A DNA stretch of 64,000 bases, taken from NCBI GenBank assembly GCA_002270565.1, contig NQMI01000037.1, positions 167,378 through 231,377 on the forward strand, given 5' to 3'. Below the pieces are notes generated by a model, which saw only the letters and a list, made by a program, of their open reading frames with translations, made no database searches and was not told the origin of the DNA. Below, in pieces: positions 1 to 10,251 of the stretch. Positions within the stretch are counted from its first letter, which is position 1. Each line of letters begins with the position of its first letter. The translations under genes were made by a program, and so were the position numbers. This DNA is from Stenocarpella maydis (lineage: Eukaryota; Ascomycota; Sordariomycetes; Diaporthales; Diaporthaceae).

Positions 1-568
1 AAGGATGCAGCCAACGCCAGAGCTGCACGAGGCCCGCTGCCCGGCACAGTGGGAGGTTTGCAATGTCGAATGGGGTGCCACACGATCCATGGAAAGGATG
101 GCACCCTCAACTGTCATATTTTTATATTTTATTTCAGACCCTTATTTGGGCTTGTACTGCCGAACTTCTCTGACTACGGGGGGTAACCGGGCTGAATTTA
201 GAGCGGGTGCCAAGGCCCACACGGACATCGAGAAGCAAGGTGATTGGAATTCATTCAATGGACTAGACAAAGTTCGGAGGCTTGACCAATGCTAAATGAC
301 ATGTACCAAGATAGAAACTAGGAGGGATTGGAAGGGTGAAATGTAGCGAGGAGACACCAACCGACCTCCCAAGGGGGCTGCAAGAAACATTTCAAGACAC
401 ATCAATCTCAACGTGCAGACCACAACTCTCCTAAAGCAGCGCGTGTGGCAAGGGGAAGCAAGGAACATTTGTAAGGTCGTGAGCTCGTGATTCTCTTCGG
501 CAGGGCGCAGAGTTCCAGCAAGACAGTGCGAGAAACTGGTCGTAAAACCCGCCACGCCCCCTGGGTCT
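1..568. other. Intergenic, 3' flank of the C2H2 gene
   Basis: I see no supportable gene. The short open frames here have no family-like sequence. The stretch next to 569 probably holds the 3' untranslated region of the minus-strand zinc-finger gene. Confidence 0.5.
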
Positions 569-1642
569 TCACATCGTCTTCCTCTGGCAACTGCCTTTGT
601 TTGTGTGGCGCTTCAGGCGGTCCTTCCTGTCGCACACAAAGTCACAATCTTTGCACTTGAATCCCATCTTCTTCCTGGAGAGGTAGGAGAACTCGGGGTT
701 CTCCTTGTCTAGCTGTCGGTGGTGTACGAGGATATGTCGGTCACGCTCTTTATTTTGAGGAAACCTCTTTTGGCAGGACTCGCGCGGGCAGGGTATAGGG
801 AGATCGTGAGTCCGGCCTTTGGTTTATTAGCTGTCCGTCACAGATTTGGTATTCTGGATATCCGGATAGAGCTTGGGATAGAAAGAGAAACCTATAGCAC
901 GCACGGTGTTTCCTATCGCTGACGGTTAGCAACAGCAAGTGAGATCGTAGGAGAAGGTCTTGCGTGTTGCCTTTGCGAGTGGGAGCTCAACGTTAACTCA
1001 CCTGTATGCCTCCTTCGTAAATTTCTTTTGGCAATCGCCGCAAGTATACAAGTCGGCGGATGAGACTACAGTGGGTGAATTCGTGCTCCCTGAACTGGGT
1101 GGCTGGGTTGTTGGGATGTTATTAGTGGTAGCGGTGGAGGTTAAGAAGTTATTTTCATTATCCAGAAGCGGAGCAGCTGGGTTAGAGGCCTGTACAGGGC
1201 CGGGGCCCTCCAAAATTGGCATTTCCGCGTTTGCGTGGAGGGGTAAAGTATTGATGAACGCCGCTTGGTCCTGGTGCTGGAAATCGTCGCCGGTGCCTTG
1301 GCTTGTGTGAGGGGACTATGCCCCCTCAGCCAGAACACCACGAGACAAATTGATAACACCAGTGTTCAAATATTGCGCATCCGCGGAATGTCTCGGGCCA
1401 TCGAGACCCGTGCAAAGCTCCGGCTGTTGGTTATCAAAGATACCAGTCCCACCAGAAGCGGCCTGGCCCCCTATTAATTGAGGGTTAATACAAGGTCCTT
1501 CGGGGAACCCTCGCGATGCCGGGAACCCTCCGGAGTCGTCAGATCCATTAATCATGGGATCATGGTAAGTGATATGATGTGCGCCATGGCCTGTGCCATG
1601 AGCACGTCGGCTGGGCCTGTCCCGGTTGCGATTGGACGCCAT
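569..1642 (-). pseudogene. C2H2 zinc-finger protein gene, probably broken by an in-frame TAG
   Basis: Three zinc fingers can be read on the minus strand after joining exon 1 (1002 upward), a 14-nt exon (905-918) and exon 3 (569-816). Finger 1 begins YTCGDCQKKF and ends HRRTH, with its second half supplied by the microexon. Finger 2 is CPRESCQKRF...HILVH, and finger 3 is CKDCDFVCDRKDRLKRH. Intron 919-1001 has a GTGAGT donor and a TGCTAAC branch point; intron 817-904 runs GTGCGT to AAAG. The product would be a nuclear DNA-binding regulator of unknown target. The upstream coding frame runs from ATG 1642 (or 1699) but meets TAG at 1318-1316, then continues in the same frame with Gln/Asp-rich, protein-like sequence. 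CAG to TAG would explain it. I found no good intron to remove the stop, so this is a nonsense allele, an assembly error, or a shorter protein from ATG 1222 (160 aa). Confidence 0.6.
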
Positions 1643-1699
1643 CCGGGCTCGAAATGCAACAGTCCAGCCCTGGGCAGAGACCACATCTACGGCTGTCAT

Positions 1700-2966
1700 T
1701 GCTTGTGAGTCTAGAACTCACAAGTGCTGTCATTGGATTTGGACCGGGCCTTTACATACTGTGTCAGCGCTTGGGAATGTTCCTGGAGCAGGCTAGAGAC
1801 AAATTTCCGCGGTCTACCCAGTCAGTTTCCACAGCAAGCGTTCGCGTGGACCTTGGAGACTTACAAGCCCCCTAGATACGCCCACTGGTTCAATCCACGC
1901 GCGTGAGCAGGTGCTGGAGAGCACACTCGCAAGCTCGTAATGCAGGATGAGGTTACTCTTGGGCACAGTGAGAGTTTGGAGGAAGGGGTCTGAGCCGAAA
2001 GGATTCAGGGAAACAAGAGTGGAGCCATCCACGAGGAAACGCCTGGGTGGTTGTGCATGTTTAACCATCAGCGTCTTCATGGTGGCTCCAGTTCCGATGC
2101 GGGAGGCCTACCTATGCACGCAGTCAGCACTCATATCGCAGGCGCTCCATGGAAATCTGTCGCTTTCGATGCACGCCGGCTGCCTATGGTCTGAGAGCTG
2201 TTCGGTCTTGCGTGTGTGGTTGGATGACTTGCACTGCCTCAGTAGGCCTCAAGCATTGGGGCCGACGAGGCAGACTCAGATAATTGTGTGGAACCAACAC
2301 CAAGGGAAAGAGGAGGTGATACTAACCCCGGTCTTGGGCTGAAAGATGCTCAGATGTACCAATAGAAACGCCCCGCGGTAGGCCTCACGCATGCAGGTGC
2401 CTCGGTGAGTGTGTGTGTGTGGGTGATTGGGGCCCCACTGGCTACTTAGTCATCCAGTAAGACCCACTCGCCCACACCCTCTAGTACTTAAGACCTTCTT
2501 CCTCGAACCCCTCCAACCCTTCCCCATACATAGAAGGTAGCGCCGACTTAAACTTAATTGACATATTAAGGACAGCTGCCTTGTCTCTGTATCCCCTCTC
2601 GTGACTCTCTTCTTCGTGATGCCCTCTTCGTGAGGCCCTCTTCTTCGTGAGGCCCTCTTCTTCGTGAGGCCCTCTTCTTCGTGAGGCCCTCTTTATTAGG
2701 GCCCTCTTCATTAGGCCTTATTCGTTGAGGTCCGTTGAGGCCCTCTTCGTCAGGCCCTCTTCACTATCGCCCTCTTTGCTGCCGCCTTTTTCGCTGGGGC
2801 CCCTTTACCTAAAGTACGTAAGCTTCGATTTACTTCCTGCTCTGCTGATTCCTTGGCCGCTAGAGATTGATGATTAGTCTAGGGCTGGCAATTCTACTAG
2901 CGGCCCACGGTCTATTTTACCATACCACTTTCTGATAATATCACTGAACCGTCTCGGACATCAGAC
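1700..2966. other. Intergenic between divergent C2H2 and deaminase genes
   Basis: I see no supportable gene. It should carry the promoters of both flanking genes. Its one clear structure is the minisatellite listed separately. Confidence 0.5.
2617..2770. repeat. 17-bp minisatellite, degrading at its edges
   Basis: Three exact copies of TTCTTCGTGAGGCCCTC lie at 2641-2691. Decayed relatives containing GGCCCTCTTC continue on both sides, to about 2617 and 2770. The period is not a multiple of 3, so the open frame across it on the minus strand is unlikely to be coding. Confidence 0.85.
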
Positions 2967-4787
2967 ATGCCCTACATACAAGGTGAGAGTGCTGGAGTGA
3001 CCCAGTCGGGAATAAGAAGTGATATTGATTCTCAGCAGGAAGTTGTGCATCCCCCGAGAGTGCTCTCGTGCCCTTGGGGAAGCTTCAGAGGCGGTTTTAT
3101 GAGCCACTTGTTCTGTTGCTTGCCCTCACTCAGGCATGTATGCACAACTATGCCAATAGGACTCCGGAACCGGCAAATGAAGTCCCATCTCACTCATCGG
3201 AAGATATGTTCAAAGACTATGTCAACAAGTTGTGTCAGATTTGTGTCAACAAGCCTGGTGGTGGTACCGTGACAGCGATTTCCGTACTCCAATATCCAGA
3301 CCATATACAATAGTAAGCGAGGCCATCTGCTTATTCTTTGGTCCTGGCCTCTGCGCATCCCTCGGGCTACACTGCGTCCAATATTGCTCCGATCTTTCCT
3401 GCAACCTCGCATTGTTCGGGGAAAGCCAGGGGGGCTGATGAGGTTGCTAGTCGCTTTGCGTCAAATCAGCGGTCCGAGAACAACCTCGAGAAAGTGAAGA
3501 GTCATCTTGATAAAATCCTCGAGGACCTGAAAGGGTACACTGCGCAAACTTCAAAAACTCTCTTGGCTTGCATCTTGAAGAAAATTGTTGCTTTCAACCG
3601 ACCCAGACTACAAGTTTATGTCAGGCACCTCTCTCAAAAAATCCCGCTGTGTCTAGAGGCGGCCAAGGTTCCAACGGATTTATCTGACAAGCTTAAGTTG
3701 CTTGAGGACTTGGCTCTGAAGGCAGACGACCGAGACCTCGAGGAGCATAAATGTAAGCAAACTCCCTAGGACCTTGGTAAGCAAGGATGAGACTGACTCT
3801 TGCAAAGTCTTCAAAGCTTGTGTGAGCCTTATGCTGTTCATCAAGGACTTCACCAAGTCTCCCCTGTACCAAAAGCTACGAGAGAAGGCGGGTGCGGCCA
3901 GTGGGGAGCTGTCGCCATGGGCTGAGCTACGCCACAGCGCCGGGAGGCTCCTGTCGTATTTCCAAGCCTCCAAAACCCTCATTGAAGCTCGAAAGAAATG
4001 GGAATGTCTGTTCCATGACTTTGAGGTAGACTTTGTCTACTCATCAAAACCAATCAGCAACCCCGTCAACTGCAAGAAGGTCAACGCAGGGGCCATTATC
4101 GGCCGCATGACGGGGGACGAGACCGAGATACGTAAAAACAGGGCCCACGCCGAGACACTACAGAAGTTCAACCTCGATTCGAAAATTCAGGAACAGGCCG
4201 GAAAATCCTCATTCAAGCCAGTAGTCCATGCCGAGGTCCTTGTACACCAGTCCATCATCGAAGAGTCCAGCCCAAACATCCCGCACCAGTCCCAGTTCTT
4301 CGAAGGGTACAAGTACATCGGGTCCAGCAAGCCGACGTGCCGCCTCTGCGACTACTACTTCGACGCCTCCACCACCGGCTTCGACGTCCGCAAGACGCAT
4401 GGCAACCTCTATATCAACTGGCGTGCCCCGGACGTTTATTCTCACCAGGGCGATGTGGCGGCCAAGCAGAGGAAACAGGTCCTGATGCGTGTGCTAGAGA
4501 GGGTCCGCGACGACGCCTTTCGCACGCTGGCCGAGAAGGTCCCGGAGAGGAAGACCCATGACTCCAACACGGACCCGACTTTCCCTGCGCGGAACCACGG
4601 CACCAGTATAGGCTTTGATGGGGGATGGGGTGACGCAGACCTGGAAGATGTGTCCTCGGCCATGGGCCAGCTAGATGTGAGCGAGTCCTCTGGGGAGGAC
4701 AGGGAAGCCCAAACCGAGACACCACCATGCAGAGCTGCTTCAGGCTTTGATGGGGACGACGATGACGGCGGGGCCCGGCTTTGGTGA
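2967..4787 (+). CDS. OTT_1508-like deaminase family protein
   Basis: Four exons (2967-2982, 3039-3312, 3451-3752, 3808-4787) give a 523-aa protein. The C-terminal half carries the deaminase-superfamily zinc signature: an HAE motif in VVHAEVLVHQ near residue 345, then CRLC in SSKPTCRLCDYYF about 35 residues later. This spacing and the long helical N-terminal region match the fungal OTT_1508-like deaminases, which are predicted to deaminate a base in a nucleic acid or nucleotide; the substrate is unknown. The tail is acidic and low in complexity. The third intron (3753-3807) has a clear CTGAC branch point and joins EEHK to FFKAC. The first exon, 16 nt from ATG 2967, is my inference: the frame upstream of 3068 has no ATG, and a GTGAGA donor at 2983 with the acceptor at 3038 restores one. 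I see no signal peptide. The next gene, YOS9, starts 2.1 kb away. Confidence 0.7.
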
Positions 4788-6879
4788 GGCACAGGTACGC
4801 AGTGGACTGGCAGGCAGTTGAGAGACATGAAGCATACGAAAGGTGGTTTCGCGTTGGCACTTTAGCAAGTGTGTTGTTGCTCGTTCGACTTGAGGCCAGG
4901 AGCCCACAACACCCATCTAGCCCTCATTTAAAGCAAGTCCAGGGTGTCAAGCTGTGTGCACCCACTATGATGTCTCCGGAGTGGCCAGCTGGAAACAGTA
5001 TTTCAAAACACAATACGTGTTAGAGACGAACATAAGCTAACCACTATCCACAGCTCGTCAGGTCGCGGCTCTCGCGCATCGTCTAGATGCATGCAGACAT
5101 ATGGAACCTCCAGATGACAGCTCTGAGCGGACCAGTCACCAAATCATGTGCGTACGAGCACACAACGTTTCGAAAAATTGATAGTTGTGGCTTTCTCATG
5201 GCACGCAGTAGAGGGCGAAGCGCGCTGAGTTTCCGGCACCGCCATTGCCTCTTTGAAACCTACAGGCACTGCCGCCATTCGCGCTCCACACGCCCCATAG
5301 CTATTTGCTATTTGCTCTGATGGCCTACCTATTTACCATGCATGAACCTTGCGTCGTTTAGAGGATATACTTACACAGGTATACATCACTGGACGGAACA
5401 ACACCCGGGCGCCTGTTAGAGAAGACGGACATTGGTCTCGGAGAATCCGGTGGTTGAAAGTAACGCGACGTACATATTCTGTCACCTCCATCCTCCCTTG
5501 AGAGGAGTTGTCCAGTCTAGGAATTCGGGTAGCCACTTGGCATACCAGCCATCCTAGACCGTCAAATTGTTTGGACGCAATGTGAAATATGCACAGCACA
5601 CAAGTCGCAGCTCTTGGCTCACGTCGCCTGTCCGGGCTGGAGGCACGCCATCAGGCGGTTGGTGTCTCTCCACGCTTGCCCCCAAAAGTAAGACTTGCTC
5701 TGAGAGCACTGCCAAGTCACACCGAACTGTGTTCTCCACAAAACTACAGCACGACTCGAGAATGCACCGAGACAGACCGTTGTGCATACTCGTGTTTTCA
5801 ATCAAGGCCGCGTGTGGCGATTATCCCACGCTGAGCGGGAATCGGAGAGTGAGTAGGAATCTATACACCGATACTTTGGCTAAAAAAAAAACCAATCTCC
5901 TAATCGGCTTGATCCGAGTCGATCGGTGAGATCTGCGCCCATCAATGGAAAACAGGCATGCGGTCCAGAATAAACCACACACCAGGTGGGAACGAGACTG
6001 CCTCTGCGACCCGGATGGTCAGGATGGTGTTTGGAGCAACCAGCTCACCTGCATGATGCCCCTCACACACAGGTTGCGGATCCGCCGGCCGCATTGCATC
6101 TCAGTACCGCCGAGGCACGGCCACGAGCAGGATGCTCCTCCCATGATGGCTCCACTACCGTCTCTGAGTGGATATCGGCCCTTTCCTTCGTCGTCGAGTC
6201 GCGCAGCCCAGGCCAGGGCACATGCCAGTCGACGCTCACTTGGTTTGATCCTCCGGACTGTCGCTCCTATTTATGCAGGCCCATAGAATCTTGGGGCCGG
6301 TCGCGTGAGGAAGGTTCTGTGCGGACACCAGAGGCTGGTGGTAGCGATGGTGGGTGCTGATATCTCGCTAGGCATGTGAGAGGTGACCACTCGCTTGTTG
6401 ACTCACACCAAAGGATGAAGGCCCCAACAAAGCATGCTCGGATGAGACGGCCTCGTCAGAATCGCTCTTTTTGGAAGGCACTGGAGATCCGCAGTGACTC
6501 CTCTGAGCGGCTCTCATCGTTCAGTGTCGGCTCGGCCTGTGAATACATGCCCCCGGTGTGTAGGTCTAGGTATCGAGTCTCACCTCGGGACGCCGGTAGT
6601 GACTGAGGTAGCAACTTGGCGTGCTGTGTATGTGTGTGGTTGACCTGATTGCCTGACCGTTTGTGGTGACATTTCCCATGCCTAAGGCCCTTTTGGCCCG
6701 TGCACAATGTTGAAGCCACCTCTCATCTGGCCGCAGCGGCCCGCCGTCAACCAACCAACGTCAGCGCCGTCTTGGTTGGATGTAGTCAACCTTGCAACTT
6801 ACACGTCTCCGGTCTGGTCGTGCACCCAACAAGTGTCCATCTCGCAAACTTCATGTGAGCCAGAACAGTGCTTAGCGGC
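4788..6879. other. Long intergenic region
   Basis: About 2.1 kb without a supportable gene. Open frames of up to about 124 codons occur on both strands but show no recognisable family, no consistent intron structure and no coding-like composition. The right side should contain the YOS9 promoter. Confidence 0.5.
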
Positions 6880-8549
6880 ATGATGCGCCGTCTCAACCTC
6901 GTTCTCCTAGCCAGCCTGCAGCTGTGCAGAGCTCGGCAGCCCGGATTCAGCATCCACGATGACATGCTGGCTTATCCCCAGGTAAACAAGCCGTTGCTAT
7001 CCCCTGGTCGCTCTCCCATCGGCGCGCGCTCGCATGCTGATCCTCAGCTGCACAGTTTGAAGTCGTCTTCCCAGATAGCATAATACTCGACAACGACGCA
7101 CAACGGATCATAGAATCATCAAGATCCGCGCAGACCACCTATACTGCCGATTTCTCCTCGCAGACCGAACTCACCAGCCAGACCCGCGAGTCCGCGGCGG
7201 CAGACGCCGGTCGTGATGGCGATCCGGAGGACGGCATGCCTGAAGTCTCCGAGGAGTTCGAAATAATCAATATTCCGCCATCGAGGTTTCTCTGTTCGGT
7301 CCCCGTCCTCGCGCCACCGCCCGCCCCCAACCAGACGGCGACAGACCTGGCAAAGGCAGAAGAGGCGCGCGAGCTTGCCCGGGCGAACACGCGAGGGTGG
7401 GAGCTCATGAGCGACCTTGAGAACCAGTGCCTCTACTTTGTGTCAGGCTGGTGGAGTTACAAGTTTTGCTACGGCCAGGATATCGTCCAGTTCCATGCGC
7501 TCCCAACCAACATAAAAGGCGGCCTTCCGGCACGAGACCCACATAGCCAGGAGTACGTCCTGGGCAGGGTGCAACAACCCCCCAGCACCAAGAAGAATAG
7601 GAAGCAGACCAAGGAGCTACAGACGGACACGGATGGCCAGCAGGCCGACTTCAAGCCTCCTCCACACAGCGAGCTGCAGGTCAAGGGCGACCAGCGCTAC
7701 CTAGTCCAGCGCATGGCGGGTGGCACAGTTTGCGATCTCACGGAACGGGAGAGGACCATCGAGGTCCAGTACCACTGCAACCCGGGGTCGACGGTCGACC
7801 GCATCGGGTGGATCAAGGAGATTACCACATGTTCTTACCTCATGCTAGTTCACACGCCTCGCCTGTGCGAGGATGTAGCATTCCTACCACCAAAGGAGAC
7901 TCACGCCCACCCCATCAGCTGTCAGCGCATCTTCGATTCTGAAGATGAGGTCAACGCCTGGCGGCTGCGCAACAGCATCGAGGCCGCAGAGGCCGCGGGG
8001 ACCATCCAAGGCCAGCAGGAGGAGGAGGGGGAGGAGGGGGCCGGCGAGAGCGAAGACGCTACGAGGAGACAGCCGGAGGCGCAGAACAAGAACAAGTTCA
8101 GCGGCATGGAGATAGGCGGCATCGTTATCGGCGGTAAGGAGCTCCATGGCACGGACGACGGCCAGCCTCCGCCAAAGTTGAAGCCGCCGCGAGGATTCGT
8201 TGCGGGAAAGGGGGCGTCGGCCAAACCACTGATCGAGACGCTTGCCAGAGCTCTGAGCAAGGCGGATGGCGGGCAGGTGGAGATGATGACGGACGAAGGG
8301 CTCGAGAAGCGGAACCTGGATCCGGACACGATAGAGAAGTTCCGCAAGGAGCTGGAGCAGATCGCGGGAGACAACGCCTGGACACTCGAGGTGGTCGAGA
8401 TACCAGGAGAGGCGCCAGAGATACGGGGCATTGTGGACGACGGGGAAGGAGACGGCGAGGACGAAGGCGAGGGTAGAGCCTCGGGCGGAGACGGAGACGG
8501 AGGCGAAGGCGAGGGAAGTGAAGAGAAGTTCTTCAAGGAGGAACTATGA
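6880..8549 (+). CDS. YOS9: Protein OS-9 homologue (ER quality-control lectin)
   Basis: Two exons (6880-6981 and 7056-8549) encode 531 aa. In ER-associated degradation the OS-9/Yos9 family reads trimmed N-glycans on misfolded glycoproteins and hands them to the Hrd1 ligase complex. A signal peptide follows the double ATG (MMRRLNLVLLASLQLCRA), and FSIHDDMLAYPQ next is typical of the family. The MRH lectin domain spans about residues 130-290. It starts at CLYFVSGWWSYKFCYG and contains the expected Gln (YGQ), Arg (RTIEV), Glu (KEITTC) and Tyr (CSY) sugar-contacting positions, plus paired cysteines. The C-terminal third is rich in Glu, Gly and Asp. The last four residues, KEEL, resemble an HDEL/KDEL retrieval signal, as expected for a soluble ER-lumen protein. 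The 74-base intron joins AYPQ to FEVVFPD in phase 0. Confidence 0.93.
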
Positions 8550-10251
8550 GGTCTGTCATGTAGAACACAGTACAGCACAGCACAGTACAGCAACAACATT
8601 ATTTATCACGCCATGGCCGGAAATACAACAAGGCCGGTCTGTCTGCACCTGCGCAGGTCCGGCCGAGCCAAGCCAGAAGACAAGTCAAATTCGACGGCCC
8701 AAGCAGCCCAAATGCCTTGGGGCAGGCGGGTCGGGACGGAGTGAAGACTCCTGAGGCGAAGGCCTGCACGCTGCCACCATGACGCCCTGGACGCATGGCA
8801 CCACCAATCAAGCTTTCTGCAGGCGGAGCCAGCATGTTACGTGGTTTGATGCCGTGAGGTCTTGCGGCTGAAGGTCAGGGGCCAGGGGTGGAGCCCGGAT
8901 AGGTCTCTTGTCAGGGGGGGCTCGAGCCACCGCAAGATCCATTCTGGCAGTCTGGTTGATCTCGTCTGTCCTGTCGTGCCTGTCAAGCAGGACCTCCTGG
9001 CCGACGGGGGTGTTTTTGTCTGGTTCCCCCGGTGGCACCCTCTGGGTGGGACAGGTGGGCTCGTTCCTGTGGCCCATCAGAGGTCGAGAAAGAAGGTGCT
9101 GGCAGATGCAGGGCGGGCGGGCGGCTCGCAGCAGCCTTTGTGGGGACTAGAACAAAAGTAGCCAGATGCGACATGGTACCGCAATAACGTTACCGCACCG
9201 TGCATATATGGGCATATGATGATGGCGATATGTTGTATTTCTTCGTGGAACGATGGCCCCGTACCGGGTGTTGGCCTTCCCCTCCCCCTCCCTCTCCCTG
9301 CCTCAAATCTCTCGAGTCTGGGCCGGCACAAGGGGCACAAGCGGGCATCACCTGACGGATGACGAGCACCCGTCACCGGGAAAAAGAGGTTTTCACCTTG
9401 TTGGAAACACCACACAGAGAGGGCAGGCTGAGCAGGGACGCTAGCCTAGCTCGCAAGCTGTTTGCAGGAGTCGGATGCGACGCGATCCTTGGCTTTCCCC
9501 GCATTTATCTGCAGCAGGGCACGGCCAGAGTCCGCAACGGCAACGCGGCGCAAACGCAGGCGCAGGGAGGAGACGGCCTCGGGGCCGGCGAGGTTGTTTG
9601 GCCAGATTCCAGGCTCGTTTTTAGCACTTGGATGTGGGTGGGGGGGGGGGGGNGGTGGCGGTGGTACTATTGGAAGTAAGTTAGTAGGCAGAGAGCAGTA
9701 GTAGTAGGAGGAGGACGAGGAGGACGAGGAGGCAACCCTTCTAAAGCCTGTCTAGATCACTACTCTTACTACATACAGCCCACACGCCTGCAGCTCTCTC
9801 ATTGCCATCCCATCCCATCCCATCCCATCGTCCCGTCTCCCCTCCCCTCACCCACCTCTACCCAAGGCAGAGTCAGTGCGTGGCCTCGACGGCTGACCTG
9901 CTGCTGTCTTTTCTTAACCGAACTCAATCGGTCGCGGCCCCGACCTGTCCGCCCTGCTGCCCGTCCGCCATCGCTTCTTCTCTCGCTGAAGACTCGCAAC
10001 CTTTCTCTTGCCCCTCGCGGACCCTCACTCACCCAGTCTCCCTCGCTCGTCCACCAGAAACCACCCCGTCGCTTGTTGACCCGGCCCGCCCTGCGGGCTA
10101 TCATTATGTCGACTTTGTTCTGAGCGGATCCCCCTGCTGCAATCCCGCCACCCCCCGGACATTAGTCACCCTTTACGGATCACGGAATCACGGGTCACGG
10201 CACGCCTGCCCGCCCCTCCCCTCCCCTCCCCCCTCTGATTCCGCCCCCAGG
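8550..10251. other. Intergenic and CT-rich leader of the Zn2Cys6 gene
   Basis: I see no separate gene. A G-run at about 9641-9654 contains the only ambiguous base (N, 9653). GGA/GAC-rich sequence (9700-9730), a CCCAT run (about 9806-9829) and a pyrimidine-rich stretch (9830-10250) precede the next start, like a long 5' leader. The frame from 9802 stays open into the next gene (see findings). Confidence 0.5.
9806..9829. repeat. CCCAT microsatellite
   Basis: About five tandem CCCAT units lie in the probable leader or promoter of the Zn2Cys6 gene. Confidence 0.8.

Noticed and set aside
5567..5929. Possible small secreted protein in the 4.8-6.9 kb gap
   Set aside because: There is no signal peptide, and the composition resembles random translation of intergenic DNA.
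7922..8599. Minus-strand open frame rich in Ser and Pro over YOS9
   Set aside because: It is the complement of the acidic YOS9 tail and has no domain.
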